38,193 nt of DNA, taken from positions 1-38,193 of the forward strand of contig CANQCC010000003.1 of the NCBI GenBank assembly GCA_947589635.1. The letters run 5' to 3'. Of this stretch, positions 20,184 to 32,600 are shown in pieces. This stretch comes from an uncultured Clostridia bacterium (GTDB lineage: Bacteria > Bacillota > Clostridia > Christensenellales > CAG-917). The position numbers were made by a program, and so were the translations under genes. Numbering within the stretch: the first letter of the stretch is position 1; each line of letters opens with the position of its first letter. The notes below the pieces were generated by a model. The model saw only the letters and a program-made list of their open reading frames with translations, had not been told where the DNA came from and ran no database searches.

Positions 20184-20791
20184 TGGCGATACCTCTTGTA
20201 CATGGTCAGAAATTCTTTTACGGCGTTTTCGTCTCCCGCCTTGATGAGGGGAGCGACGTCGTTTTGCAGGTGGTTTTCAAGCACATACTCGCACAGGTCG
20301 TCCACCGCAAGCCTTATGCCGTTTAGCTCGATGAGGATATCCTCGCAATAGGCGTCCTCGTTGACCATGGCGCGTACGTCCTCCACGCTGTCAAGGATCG
20401 CGTCGAGGCCGGCGATCAGATTTGTCTTGTAGTCTGCCGCGCGCTTGTCCGACCCCGCGAGAGAGGCGAGCTCTCCGCCCGTCTTCTTAAGCCTGAGCAA
20501 ACCGAGGATCTCCTTGACGGCGCCCTCGTCGTCCGCCCCTATGCGCGGAGATATGCAGTTTGTGAAATGGCGCTCGAGAAGCACGTCAGACATGCCTTTC
20601 GCCGCGCTGCGGATAGCGCTGAGTTGCACGAGGACATCCTCGCAATACCTGTCTGCGAGCATCATCTTTCTTACGCCGCCCGTTTGTCCCGCTATGCGAT
20701 TGAGGCGGGATGTCAACGTCTTTTTGTAGTCCGCGCTGCGAACCGTCTTTTTTCTGCCGCATTCGGGGCAGGCCGAAGTCGATTTTTTCAT
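20180..20791 (-). CDS. tandem-duplicated CsoR/RcnR-family metal-sensing repressor
   Basis: Two CsoR domains in one chain: RLNRIAGQTGGVRKMMLADRYCEDVLVQLSAIRSAAKGMSDVLLERHFTNC and GLDAILDSVEDVRAMVNEDAYCEDILIELNGIRLAVDDLCEYVLENHLQND. Confidence 0.88.
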   Translation of the reverse strand: MKKSTSACPECGRKKTVRSADYKKTLTSRLNRIAGQTGGVRKMMLADRYCEDVLVQLSAIRSAAKGMSDVLLERHFTNCISPRIGADDEGAVKEILGLLRLKKTGGELASLAGSDKRAADYKTNLIAGLDAILDSVEDVRAMVNEDAYCEDILIELNGIRLAVDDLCEYVLENHLQNDVAPLIKAGDENAVKEFLTMYKRYRH

Positions 20792-20841
20792 AGTTCCCTC
20801 TTTTTTGCGCCCGCATTCGAGCGCGTTTTATTTGCTATCAG

Positions 20842-20870
20842 ATATCCTATACCAGTAATGGGTATAAGTC
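20842..20870 (-). promoter_or_regulatory. promoter and CsoR-type operator of the copper operon
   Basis: Minus-strand TTGACT-17-TAGGAT with dyad TATACC-7-GGTATA (20846-20864) filling the spacer. Confidence 0.65.
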
Positions 20871-21023
20871 AAGACTTTCTCGAAAATTTGTCAAATAATT
20901 TTTTCCTTTAACATATCAATTTATGCGGGACGGAGAAAAAAGTTTAATGATTTTTTAGGATTTTGGCGGTCTATATACGTATATTTATATGTATAACGTA
21001 AAATCGGAAGGTATAAGCGCAAA

Positions 21024-22790
21024 ATGAGTCAGGGTTTCACCCCGGAGTTTTTGGAAGAACTCAAATTCAAATGCGACATTGTCGAGATAATTTCCGGGTA
21101 CGTTCCTCTTCAGAAGAAGGGCGGGCGTTATTTCGGCTGTTGTCCCTTCCACAGCGAGAAGACCGGCTCTTTTTGCGTGAATCAGGCGGACGGGTTTTAT
21201 CACTGCTTTGGCTGCGGCGCAAGCGGCGACGTCATCAAGTTTATCATGGAGATAGAATCCGTCAGCTTTTTCGACGCGGTCAAGTATCTTGCGGCTAAGG
21301 TTGGACTTCCACTTCCCGAGATGAAGCTCGATCCCGACTACGGCAAGAAGAAGGAGCGCCGCGAAGTGCTTAAGGAAGCCATGCGCGAGGCTGCGAAATA
21401 TTATCGTCAAAACCTCCTTGACCCCGAAAAGGGCAAAGACGCAAGGGAATATCTGGCGTCCCGCGGCATCGACGACGAGGTGGCAAAGCGCTACGGCCTT
21501 GGGCTGTCCACGGACTATGACAGTCTTGTGCGCTATCTTCGCTATAAGGGATATAAACTTGCGGACCTTGCCGAGTGCGGGCTCATCGCAAGCGCGGATC
21601 ATCCGTCCGACGCCTTCGCAAACAGAATTATAGTGCCCATAATCAACTCCATGGACGAGGTCGTCGCGTTTGGCGGCCGCATTTATCACGGCGAGACGGA
21701 AGTCGCCAAATACAAAAACTCCACCAACACGCCGCTGTTTGACAAAAGCCGCATACTCTTTGGCGTAAACTACGTCAAGCGCGACCGCAAGGCGGGGGAA
21801 CTCAAGAAAGATTCGCTTATCCTTGTCGAGGGCTATATGGACGTCATCGCGCTTGGCGCTGCGGGCATACTCGGCGCGGTAGCGGGCATGGGCACGGCGC
21901 TTACCGAGGGGCAGGCGCGAGACCTCAAGAGGCTTACCGAGCGCGTGTATGTGTGCTATGACGGCGACGGCGCCGGGAGGAAGGCGGCGGACAAAAATCC
22001 CGACGTGCTTGTAGCGGCGGGAGTGGACGTACGCGTCGTGACTCTTCCCGACGGAAAGGACCCCGACGAGACCGTTCGCAGCGAAGGCGCGGCGGCGTTT
22101 GAAAGATATCTTGACGAGGCGCTTCCCGCGGTTGAATACAAACTTAAACGCATAGAAGACGCAAGCGAGCTTGCCTCTCTCGACGGCAGATCTAAGTACG
22201 CAAAGGCGGCGGCGCAGGTGCTTAGAGGCATATCAGACCCGTCTCAGCGCGCGGTGTACGTAGCGGAAGTCGCAAAAAAGAGCGGCCTTGGCGAGGAAAG
22301 ACTGGAGGCGCTGCTTGCAAGCTCCCGCCCCCGCGACGAGCATGCGCCGACTCCGCAAAAGGCGCCCGTCGACCCAAGGATAGTGCGCGCATCCCGCGTG
22401 GTCACGGCGGCGCTTATAAGAAAGGAGAGCTACGCCCCTAAGGACGGCGTAAAAGAGGAGTGGTTGGCGCTTCCCGAACACGCGCGCATTTTCGAGGCGC
22501 TTTTGACAAACGAAAACTTTTCCGTAGGCAGCGTTTTCAGCTATCTGGAGCCGTGCGAAGAGATCGACAGACTTATCGCGCAACAGCTTCCCGACGACCC
22601 GGCGACGGCGAAGAGGCTTTACGACGATTGCGTGCTGTGCATAGCCGACGGCTATATTGCCGCGCGACTAAGGGAGCTCAACGCCAAATACGGATCGCTT
22701 ACCGACCCCGCCGAGAAGAGAGCGACGGTAGAGGAGATAACAAAATTGCAAAAACAGCTCAAATCACGGTATCTTACCGACAAGCTTTGA
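21024..22790 (+). CDS. dnaG: DNA primase
   Basis: [29 protein letters not shown]...[15 protein letters not shown] zinc-binding domain; [15 protein letters not shown]. Confidence 0.97.
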   Translation: MSQGFTPEFLEELKFKCDIVEIISGYVPLQKKGGRYFGCCPFHSEKTGSFCVNQADGFYHCFGCGASGDVIKFIMEIESVSFFDAVKYLAAKVGLPLPEMKLDPDYGKKKERREVLKEAMREAAKYYRQNLLDPEKGKDAREYLASRGIDDEVAKRYGLGLSTDYDSLVRYLRYKGYKLADLAECGLIASADHPSDAFANRIIVPIINSMDEVVAFGGRIYHGETEVAKYKNSTNTPLFDKSRILFGVNYVKRDRKAGELKKDSLILVEGYMDVIALGAAGILGAVAGMGTALTEGQARDLKRLTERVYVCYDGDGAGRKAADKNPDVLVAAGVDVRVVTLPDGKDPDETVRSEGAAAFERYLDEALPAVEYKLKRIEDASELASLDGRSKYAKAAAQVLRGISDPSQRAVYVAEVAKKSGLGEERLEALLASSRPRDEHAPTPQKAPVDPRIVRASRVVTAALIRKESYAPKDGVKEEWLALPEHARIFEALLTNENFSVGSVFSYLEPCEEIDRLIAQQLPDDPATAKRLYDDCVLCIADGYIAARLRELNAKYGSLTDPAEKRATVEEITKLQKQLKSRYLTDKL

Positions 22791-22801
22791 TAGGAGGAGA
22801 A

Positions 22802-23848
22802 ATGGACAGAGAACAACTTCTTAAACAGGAGATCGACAAGATCGTAGCGGCAAATAAAGAGAGCGGCTCCGTCAGCGAGGACGAGATAATGAAGAGGCTG
22901 GAGCACCTCAATGCCACCGCCGAGGATATGGAAGTGGTGTTTAAGGCGCTCGGCGACGCGGGCATCACTCTTATAGAATCTCAGGAAGACGACGTCACAG
23001 ACATCAATACCATGGTGGACGGCACCGTGGACGACTCCGTCAAGATATACCTCAAGGAGATAGGCAAAGTGCCCCTTCTCACCGCGGAGCAGGAGATAGA
23101 GCTTGCAAAGCGCATGGAACAGGGCGACGAAGAGGCCAAGGCGACGCTCAGCGAGGCGAACCTAAGGCTTGTCGTGTCCATCGCCAAGCGCTACGTCGGA
23201 AGAGGCATGCAATTCCTCGACCTCATTCAGGAGGGCAACATGGGGCTTATGAAGGCGGTCGACAAGTTCGACTATACCAAGGGCTTCAAGTTTTCCACGT
23301 ACGCGACCTGGTGGATAAGGCAGTCCATAACCCGCGCCATAGCGGACCAGGCAAGGACGATACGCATCCCGGTACATATGGTGGAGACCATAAACAAGCA
23401 GGTCCGCGCCACCCGCCACTTGCTGCAACAGCTCGGAAGAGAGCCAAGCCCCGAGGAGATCGCCGAATATCTCAATTGCCCCGTGGAGCGCGTGCGCGAA
23501 ATACAGAAGATAGCGCAGGACCCCGTGTCCCTCGAAACGCCTATCGGCGAGGAGGAGGACAGCCACCTCGGCGACTTCATAGAGGACAACACCGCGCTCT
23601 CCCCAAGCGACGTCGCGGAAAGCAATATGCTTAAGGAACAGCTTATTCAGGTGCTCAACACCCTCACCCCGCGCGAGGAGAAGGTGCTGAGGCTTCGTTA
23701 CGGCCTCGACGACAGCCACCCGCGCACCCTCGAGGAAGTGGGCAAGGAGTTTAACGTCACGAGAGAGCGTATTCGACAGATAGAGGCAAAGGCGCTCCGC
23801 AAACTGCGCCACCCCAACCGCCTCAAGAGGCTGAAGGACTTCGACTGA
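22802..23848 (+). CDS. rpoD: RNA polymerase primary sigma factor
   Basis: [13 protein letters not shown] start; [54 protein letters not shown] and [43 protein letters not shown]. Confidence 0.97.
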   Translation: MDREQLLKQEIDKIVAANKESGSVSEDEIMKRLEHLNATAEDMEVVFKALGDAGITLIESQEDDVTDINTMVDGTVDDSVKIYLKEIGKVPLLTAEQEIELAKRMEQGDEEAKATLSEANLRLVVSIAKRYVGRGMQFLDLIQEGNMGLMKAVDKFDYTKGFKFSTYATWWIRQSITRAIADQARTIRIPVHMVETINKQVRATRHLLQQLGREPSPEEIAEYLNCPVERVREIQKIAQDPVSLETPIGEEEDSHLGDFIEDNTALSPSDVAESNMLKEQLIQVLNTLTPREEKVLRLRYGLDDSHPRTLEEVGKEFNVTRERIRQIEAKALRKLRHPNRLKRLKDFD

Positions 23849-24513
23849 TGCCCATACGACTTGACAAACGGCTTTCTTTGATAGCGTCCCTCGCGGAGGG
23901 CGGCAGCGTCGCGGATATAGGCTGCGACCACGGCAAGCTAAGCTACTATCTGATAAGCACGGACAGGGCGACAAAGGCGATCGCAACGGACATAAGCGCC
24001 GCAAGCCTTGAAAAGGCGAGAGAACTTGCGCTTGCAAACGGAGTTGAGGACGCCATGATCTGCCGCCTCGGCGACGGGCTGGACCCGATAGCGAGCGGCG
24101 AAGTGGACGCGGTCATAATTGCGGGGCTCGGAGGCGACCTCATCGCGCGAATGATCCTTGCGGGATACGCGGGCGGCAAGAGGTTTGAAAGCTACATCCT
24201 GTCCCCAAACACCCACCCCGAAAAGGTGAGGCAGGCGCTTACCGACATAGGCCAGCGCATAGATTTTGACGAGGTTACCGAGTGCGGCGGCAAGCTGTAT
24301 ACGGTCATGCGCTCGCGCGCGGGCAGGCAAGATCTTGACGATATCCAGCTGCTGTTCGGCGCGTTCTATATGGACAGCGAGGACTTTCCCGCGCGGGCGG
24401 CGGCGGAGCTGAAATACCTTGAAGAGCTTATCTCTTCGGGCGCGGAAGGAAACGCGCGCGCAAGGGCGGAAATGCTTAAAAAGGCACTTTATAACATCAA
24501 AAACAGGGGATAA
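23848..24513 (+). CDS. trmK: tRNA (adenine(22)-N1)-methyltransferase
   Basis: RLSLIASLAEGGSVADIGCDHGKLSYYLI...GLGGDLIARMI; position between rpoD and nif3. Confidence 0.88.
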   Translation: MPIRLDKRLSLIASLAEGGSVADIGCDHGKLSYYLISTDRATKAIATDISAASLEKARELALANGVEDAMICRLGDGLDPIASGEVDAVIIAGLGGDLIARMILAGYAGGKRFESYILSPNTHPEKVRQALTDIGQRIDFDEVTECGGKLYTVMRSRAGRQDLDDIQLLFGAFYMDSEDFPARAAAELKYLEELISSGAEGNARARAEMLKKALYNIKNRG

Positions 24514-24516
24514 AGT

Positions 24517-25269
24517 ATGAAAATTGGCGATGTGATAGAAGTTTTGGAAAGGTTCGCCCCCACATCCGACGCCGAAGAGTGGGACAGGGTAGGGCTTATG
24601 GCGGGCAGCCGCGAGAGGGAGTGCTCCGCCGTCATGGTCACGCTGGACGTGACTCCCGCCGTCATAGACAAGGCGATAAGGGAGGGCGCAAACCTTATCG
24701 TGTCTCATCACCCGTTCATCTGGGACAGGCTTGCCTCTGTGGACGAGGACTCCCCAAAAGGCGCGATGATAGAAAAACTTATAAAAAACGACGTCGCGGT
24801 ATATTCCGCGCACACCAACCTTGACAAGGCGGAGGGCGGCGTAAACAGCCGTCTTGCCGTTATGCTCGGCGGGAGGAACATAGCTCTTGACGGCATAGGC
24901 GCCACATTTGAGGTGGGAGGGATATCCCTTGAAGACCTTGCGAGGAAAGTGGCGGACGTGCTTGGCGACGACACGGTGCTTTATGTCGGCGACGCGGGCA
25001 GGAAGATATTTAAGGCGTACGTCGTAGGCGGCGCGGGCGGCAGCGAGTACGCGCGCGCAAAGGAAGTCGCGGACGTGCTTATCACGGGCGAGCTTAAGCA
25101 TAACCAATACGTTGAGGCGGGCGCGGACGGCTTTTCGCTGATACAGTTTTCGCACTTCTTCAGCGAAAGGATAACGGAGGATATTTTGCGTGACGCGCTA
25201 AGTCACTGCGATATAAAAATAATCGGGGCGGCACAGGATTGCCCATTCAGGAGGATAGACAGGATATGA
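24517..25269 (+). CDS. Nif3-like dinuclear metal center protein
   Basis: DEWDRVGLM-like start, NLIVSHHPFIW, YSAHTNLDKAEGGVNSRLA, DVLITGELKHNQYVEA. Confidence 0.9.
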   Translation: MKIGDVIEVLERFAPTSDAEEWDRVGLMAGSRERECSAVMVTLDVTPAVIDKAIREGANLIVSHHPFIWDRLASVDEDSPKGAMIEKLIKNDVAVYSAHTNLDKAEGGVNSRLAVMLGGRNIALDGIGATFEVGGISLEDLARKVADVLGDDTVLYVGDAGRKIFKAYVVGGAGGSEYARAKEVADVLITGELKHNQYVEAGADGFSLIQFSHFFSERITEDILRDALSHCDIKIIGAAQDCPFRRIDRI

Positions 25270-25979
25270 AATTCGATACCATTCTCGAATATCAAAAGGT
25301 GGATCAGCAGCTTATGGCGCTTGAAAATTCCGCCGTCAAGAGCGCCGAAAGGCAGCGTCTTGTAAGCGTTACGCAAAAGGTCAATGCGGCGCAGGAGGCA
25401 ATAAAAAAGCTGACGCGCGAAGCGAGCGACCTTATGAACGCGTACGCGCAGGCGAAAAACAAACTTGCCTCTCTCGGCGAGGAGTTGGACGGTTTCGACG
25501 GCATCGTGGACGAAGTGCAGGACACCTTCGAGGCGGATCACTATATAAAATTGCTGACGGCGATAAGGGACGAGATTTCCGTGCTTGAAAAGACCGCCGC
25601 GTCCTGCTCGCAGAGGATAGACATGATAAGCGAGACATATCAGAAGACATGGGCGCAGGGCGTACAGCTTGCCGCGGAGCAAAAGGCAGCCAAGGCGGAC
25701 TATGACGCGATGATGGAAAAGATGCGCCCTCAGGTCGAGGAGATAAAGACGAAATTGCAGGCGCTTGCGGCGGACATCCCGGAGGGACTTATGAAGAGCT
25801 ACTCCGCGTTGCGCGCCTCGCGAAAATTGCCCGCGGTGGTGCCCTACGACGTCAAAAACAACATCTGCGGCGGCTGCCGTATGGAGCTTGCCAGCGACAC
25901 GCGCTCTAAACTTAAAAACCCCGGCGACTATGCGGAATGCCCCGATTGCAGGCGCATACTCTATGTGCCCGAGGGCTGA
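25266..25979 (+). CDS. C4-type zinc-ribbon coiled-coil protein (COG1579-like)
   Basis: Starts MKFDTILEYQKVDQQL, coiled coil, C-terminal CGGCRMEL...CPDCRRILY; ATGA overlap with nif3. Confidence 0.8.
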   Translation: MKFDTILEYQKVDQQLMALENSAVKSAERQRLVSVTQKVNAAQEAIKKLTREASDLMNAYAQAKNKLASLGEELDGFDGIVDEVQDTFEADHYIKLLTAIRDEISVLEKTAASCSQRIDMISETYQKTWAQGVQLAAEQKAAKADYDAMMEKMRPQVEEIKTKLQALAADIPEGLMKSYSALRASRKLPAVVPYDVKNNICGGCRMELASDTRSKLKNPGDYAECPDCRRILYVPEG

Positions 25980-25997
25980 TATAAGGGAAAAGGATAA

Positions 25998-29048
<3,051 letters not shown>

Positions 29049-29135
29049 CCGACTTGCGGCCGAACAACAAAATATGCAAGATTTCCGGACAGGCCGCGCA
29101 CGGTTTGTCCGTAAGTTTATTAAGCGGAGGAGCCT

Positions 29136-29747
29136 ATGGCAAAAAGACGTAAGGCGCTTAAAATCGTCGCGATAATGCTTATCGTGATACTCGTCGCGTT
29201 TCTGGTCGCCTTTTTCACGCCGTTTTTCATAATGATAGCGGGGCGGGATGGCGACGTCCACGGCGATCCGCGCGTGATGATAGTCCTTGGCGGCATGCAC
29301 AACGGATACGAGATGTCCGCTTGCCTCGAGAGCAGGATGGAGGCCGCCCTCAAGTACATCCGGGAGCACGAGGGGATAACCGTCATAGTCTCCGGAGGCT
29401 TTGTGGACGACAAGCAGATGAGCGAGGCGGAGTGCATGGCGCACTACCTCGTCGAGCGCGGCGTGAGCGAAAGCGCCATCCTAAAAGAGGATCGCGCGAC
29501 CACCACTGTGGAAAATATCCGCTTTTCGCTTGAGATGATAGACGAAAAGGGACTTGACGTTTCGGGCGGCGTGATAGTCGTTACAAACGATTTTCATTTT
29601 GCCCGCACGCGCATGCTGTTTGCCCGCGCCGACGACGACATTGACTTGAGCACGCTGGCGGCGCCTACTCCGGCAAGCGAGAAAGCCGCCATATACTTGC
29701 GCGAACCCTTCGCCATGATATTCGACTTTTTGTCGGCGAAATTTTAA
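29136..29747 (+). CDS. YdcF/SanA-like DUF218 membrane protein
   Basis: N-terminal TM; VMIVLGGMHNG...ESRMEAALKYIREHEGITVIVSGG...ATTTVENIRFS. Confidence 0.82.
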   Translation: MAKRRKALKIVAIMLIVILVAFLVAFFTPFFIMIAGRDGDVHGDPRVMIVLGGMHNGYEMSACLESRMEAALKYIREHEGITVIVSGGFVDDKQMSEAECMAHYLVERGVSESAILKEDRATTTVENIRFSLEMIDEKGLDVSGGVIVVTNDFHFARTRMLFARADDDIDLSTLAAPTPASEKAAIYLREPFAMIFDFLSAKF

Positions 29748-29819
29748 GCGAAGCGTCGCGCGGATAATATCAAAATTTTGCCGACCGCATGCCGTATAAT
29801 GCGTGCGGCACAGATATAA

Positions 29820-29897
29820 AAGTTTGGGGGAAAGCCCGCGACTTCTTAAAAGAGGAGGATTTGGGCAAACCGGCAAAATATTATAGATTTCCTCTTT
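29820..29897 (+). ncRNA. candidate structured leader RNA (possible riboswitch) upstream of the MATE gene
   Basis: Hairpin AAGT-tt-GGG-ggaaag-CCC-gcg-ACTT (29820-29844) followed by AAAGAGGA/TCCTCTTT hairpin (29849-29897) whose loop contains GGGC complementary to GCCC of the first hairpin; TATAAT at 29795. Confidence 0.35.
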
Positions 29898-29935
29898 AGA
29901 TCAAAGACTTTGACGAGGGACAGACGGGGAAAGAA

Positions 29936-31396
29936 GTGGAGAGGACTGCAAAAAGACGAGAATACAATATGACGGAAGGTCCGCTTTTTACAAAGCTGAT
30001 CGCGTTTGCCATTCCTCTAGCGCTGTCGGGCATATTGCAGCTGCTTTTCAACTCCGCCGACCTTGTGGTCATAGGGCAATTTTCAAAGACGGGCACGGAA
30101 TCGCTTGCGGCGGTAAGCTCCAACAACGCGCTGATAAACCTCATCGTCAACGTGTCGATAGGGCTGTCCGTGGGCGCCAACGTCATCATGGCGCACGCGA
30201 TAGGCGCAAATGACTTCGATAGGGCGCAGCGCACTTTGCACACCTCCATATTGCTGTCCATAATCTGCGGCGTGGTCATGGGTATAATAGGCGTATTCAT
30301 GTCGCACACTTTCCTCGTGTGGATGAAGACGGATCCCGCCGTGCTTGAAAAGGCGACGGACTATCTGGGCATATATTTTATGGGTACCCCCGCAAACATA
30401 GTCTACAACTTCGGCGCCGCCATTCTCAGGGCGAAAGGGGATACAAAACGCCCTCTGATATACCTTGCGGCGGCGGGCGTGCTTAACGTAGGCCTCAATC
30501 TGATATTCGTGATATTCGCGGGGCTTGACGTCATGGGAGTCGCGCTTGCGACGATAATTTCGCAATATCTATCAATGGTCCTCGTGCTTGTCGCGCTGAT
30601 GAGGGAGAAGGGCTGTTGCAAACTGACCTGGCGCAAACTCGCGATGAAAAAGAGAGAACTGCTCGATATAGTGCGCGTGGGGCTGCCATCGGGCATACTC
30701 AACTCCTTTTTCGCAATTTCCAACGTGATAATCCAATCAAGCGTGAACGGCTTCGGCGCGGTAGTCATGGCGGGCAACGCTACGGGATCAAGCCTCGAGG
30801 GATACGTGTATACCTCCATGAACGCGGTTTCAAGCACCGCCACCACGTTTGCGGGGCAAAACTACGGCGCAAAAAAGTACGACCGAGTGAACACCGTCAT
30901 GTGGCAATGCATGCTGATAACCACCGCGATAAGCGTCGTCATGGGCGGAGCAATTTTGTTGCTTGGAAAGCCGCTTGCGGCAATCTACTCAAAAGACCCC
31001 GCGGTCATCGCCTTTTCGGTCGAGAGAAACAAAATAATTTTGCCCATCTATTTTGTGTGCGGCATGGTCGAGATCCTCGTGGGCTGTCTGCGCGGCCTCA
31101 ACTTTGCGATAGCGCCCATGATCCCGTCCTTCCTGTGCGTGTGCGTGTTCAGAATAATCTGGGTCTACACCGCTTTCAAAGCCACGCCGACCACGCTGGT
31201 GCTGTATCTCAGCTATCCCATCAGCTGGGTCCTCAACATCGTCATAGACGCCGTGCTGTACGCCGTCTTCTACCGCCGCCTCACCCGCCCAAGCAAAGCC
31301 ATGCTCGGATATATCAAAACCGCGGTCTACCGCCGCGTCCGTGCGACGGAAACAACCTCATCGGAAACCGCAATTTGCACAGAATCCGCGCTTTAA
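29936..31396 (+). CDS. MATE family multidrug/Na+ antiporter
   Basis: MTEGPLFTKLIAFAIPLALSGILQLLFNSADLVVIGQFSKTGTESLAAVSS; start is GTG 29936 or ATG 29969. Confidence 0.9.
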   Translation: MERTAKRREYNMTEGPLFTKLIAFAIPLALSGILQLLFNSADLVVIGQFSKTGTESLAAVSSNNALINLIVNVSIGLSVGANVIMAHAIGANDFDRAQRTLHTSILLSIICGVVMGIIGVFMSHTFLVWMKTDPAVLEKATDYLGIYFMGTPANIVYNFGAAILRAKGDTKRPLIYLAAAGVLNVGLNLIFVIFAGLDVMGVALATIISQYLSMVLVLVALMREKGCCKLTWRKLAMKKRELLDIVRVGLPSGILNSFFAISNVIIQSSVNGFGAVVMAGNATGSSLEGYVYTSMNAVSSTATTFAGQNYGAKKYDRVNTVMWQCMLITTAISVVMGGAILLLGKPLAAIYSKDPAVIAFSVERNKIILPIYFVCGMVEILVGCLRGLNFAIAPMIPSFLCVCVFRIIWVYTAFKATPTTLVLYLSYPISWVLNIVIDAVLYAVFYRRLTRPSKAMLGYIKTAVYRRVRATETTSSETAICTESAL

Positions 31397-31402
31397 TATG
31401 CA

Positions 31403-31450
31403 AAAACGAAGCGTTAAACCTCGTTTTCGGTTGGCGGCGCATACGCGCCG
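31403..31450. terminator. terminator structures between the convergent MATE and DUF362 genes
   Basis: AAAACGA...TCGTTTT (31403-31427) and CGGCGC-atac-GCGCCG (31435-31450). Confidence 0.5.
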
Positions 31451-31468
31451 AGGTTGGTTTTGATTGGG

Positions 31469-32335
31469 TCAAAGCTCTATAAGTTCATAATCGAGTTCGC
31501 CTATGTTTAGGTCGGCGGCGCAATAGATGGTATGCGTGCCGTTGCGGCTTTCCACTCTTTCAAGGAAGTGTTTTTGTCCGGGGTCGTCCTTCGCGGCGTA
31601 AACGAGGTCTATGCATGCCTTGTCGATCGCGACGGGATCGAGGGAGGCAAGCACGCCGATATCCTTCATGCACGGGTCCTCCGCCACGGCGCAGCAGTCG
31701 CAGTCGACGGACATATTTTTCATGACGTTGATATACGCGGCGTTGTCCTTGAACAGGCGCACTACGGAAGCGGCGGCGTCCGCCATGGACTCCAGAAACT
31801 TGTCGTGGTTGGCGGTCCACATCAGGGCGGGATGGCCCGCGCCGTGGATGTACGCTTTGCCGTGGGAGGAAGCTATGCCGATGGACAGTTGCTTAAGCGC
31901 TCCGCCATATCCGCCCATGGGATGCCCTTTGAAGTGGGACAGCACAAGCAGGCTGTCATAGTTAAGCAGGTTTTTGCCCACATAGTTCTTTTTTATCACC
32001 TTGCCGTCCGGGATCTCCAGTACGGCGTCGGGGCCTTCCGCGTCCAGCAGGTCGAAGTCGAAGACGGTGCTCCAGCCGTGTTTTTCAATGGTTTTCAAGT
32101 GCTTTTTGGTGGTGTTGCGCTGCCCGTCATAGGCGGTATTGCACTCCACGACCACGCCGCCGACATAGTCCACGATAGGCTTGAAAAATTCCGGATGCAG
32201 GAAGTTCTGATTGCCCACCTCGCCCGAGTGCACTTTTACGGCAACCTTCCCGGGAAGCTCTTTGCCGAGCGCCTTATAAAGCCTCAAAACGCTTTGAGGG
32301 GTGATCTCCCTTGTAAAATAAACTTTCGCCGCCAT
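31469..32335 (-). CDS. DUF362 domain protein
   Basis: AVKVHSGEVGNQNFLHPEFFKPIVDYVGG, YDSLLVLSHFKGHPMGGYGGALKQLSIGIAS, CDCCAVAEDPCMKDIGVLASLDPVAID; start chosen at MAAKVYFTRE. Confidence 0.82.
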   Translation of the reverse strand: MAAKVYFTREITPQSVLRLYKALGKELPGKVAVKVHSGEVGNQNFLHPEFFKPIVDYVGGVVVECNTAYDGQRNTTKKHLKTIEKHGWSTVFDFDLLDAEGPDAVLEIPDGKVIKKNYVGKNLLNYDSLLVLSHFKGHPMGGYGGALKQLSIGIASSHGKAYIHGAGHPALMWTANHDKFLESMADAAASVVRLFKDNAAYINVMKNMSVDCDCCAVAEDPCMKDIGVLASLDPVAIDKACIDLVYAAKDDPGQKHFLERVESRNGTHTIYCAADLNIGELDYELIEL

Positions 32336-32518
32336 AAAAACCTCCAAAATCAAATGTACATAACAATGATAATATATTTTTCGCCCGTTTTCAAGCGGAA
32401 ATTGCGCTTCGAGGGCAAGTTGCGGATATATAAATATAATAATATAAACTTAAATTTATTTCAATATAAAATATGGGCTTTCATAGGGGGACTATTATCG
32501 CCGGCGCAGGCTGCCGTC

Positions 32519-32582
32519 TTTATGCAATCTTAATGCGAGAGGCGTCATCTTTATGCTCATTTAATACGCGGAGTGCGATAAT
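32519..32582 (+). promoter_or_regulatory. tandem OmpR/PhoB-type response-regulator box and promoter of trkH
   Basis: TTTATGC (32519), TTAATGC (32530), TTTATGC (32550), TTAATAC (32561): two pairs with 11-bp spacing; GATAAT (32577-32582) starts 10 bp after the last half-site. Confidence 0.5.
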
Positions 32583-32600
32583 TATCGAAAACGAGGGGAT

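Noticed and set aside
32360-32600. c-di-AMP (ydaO) riboswitch before trkH
   Set aside because: Region is AT-rich, lacks the ydaO conserved segments I know, and the inferred TSS leaves a leader of only about 12 nt.
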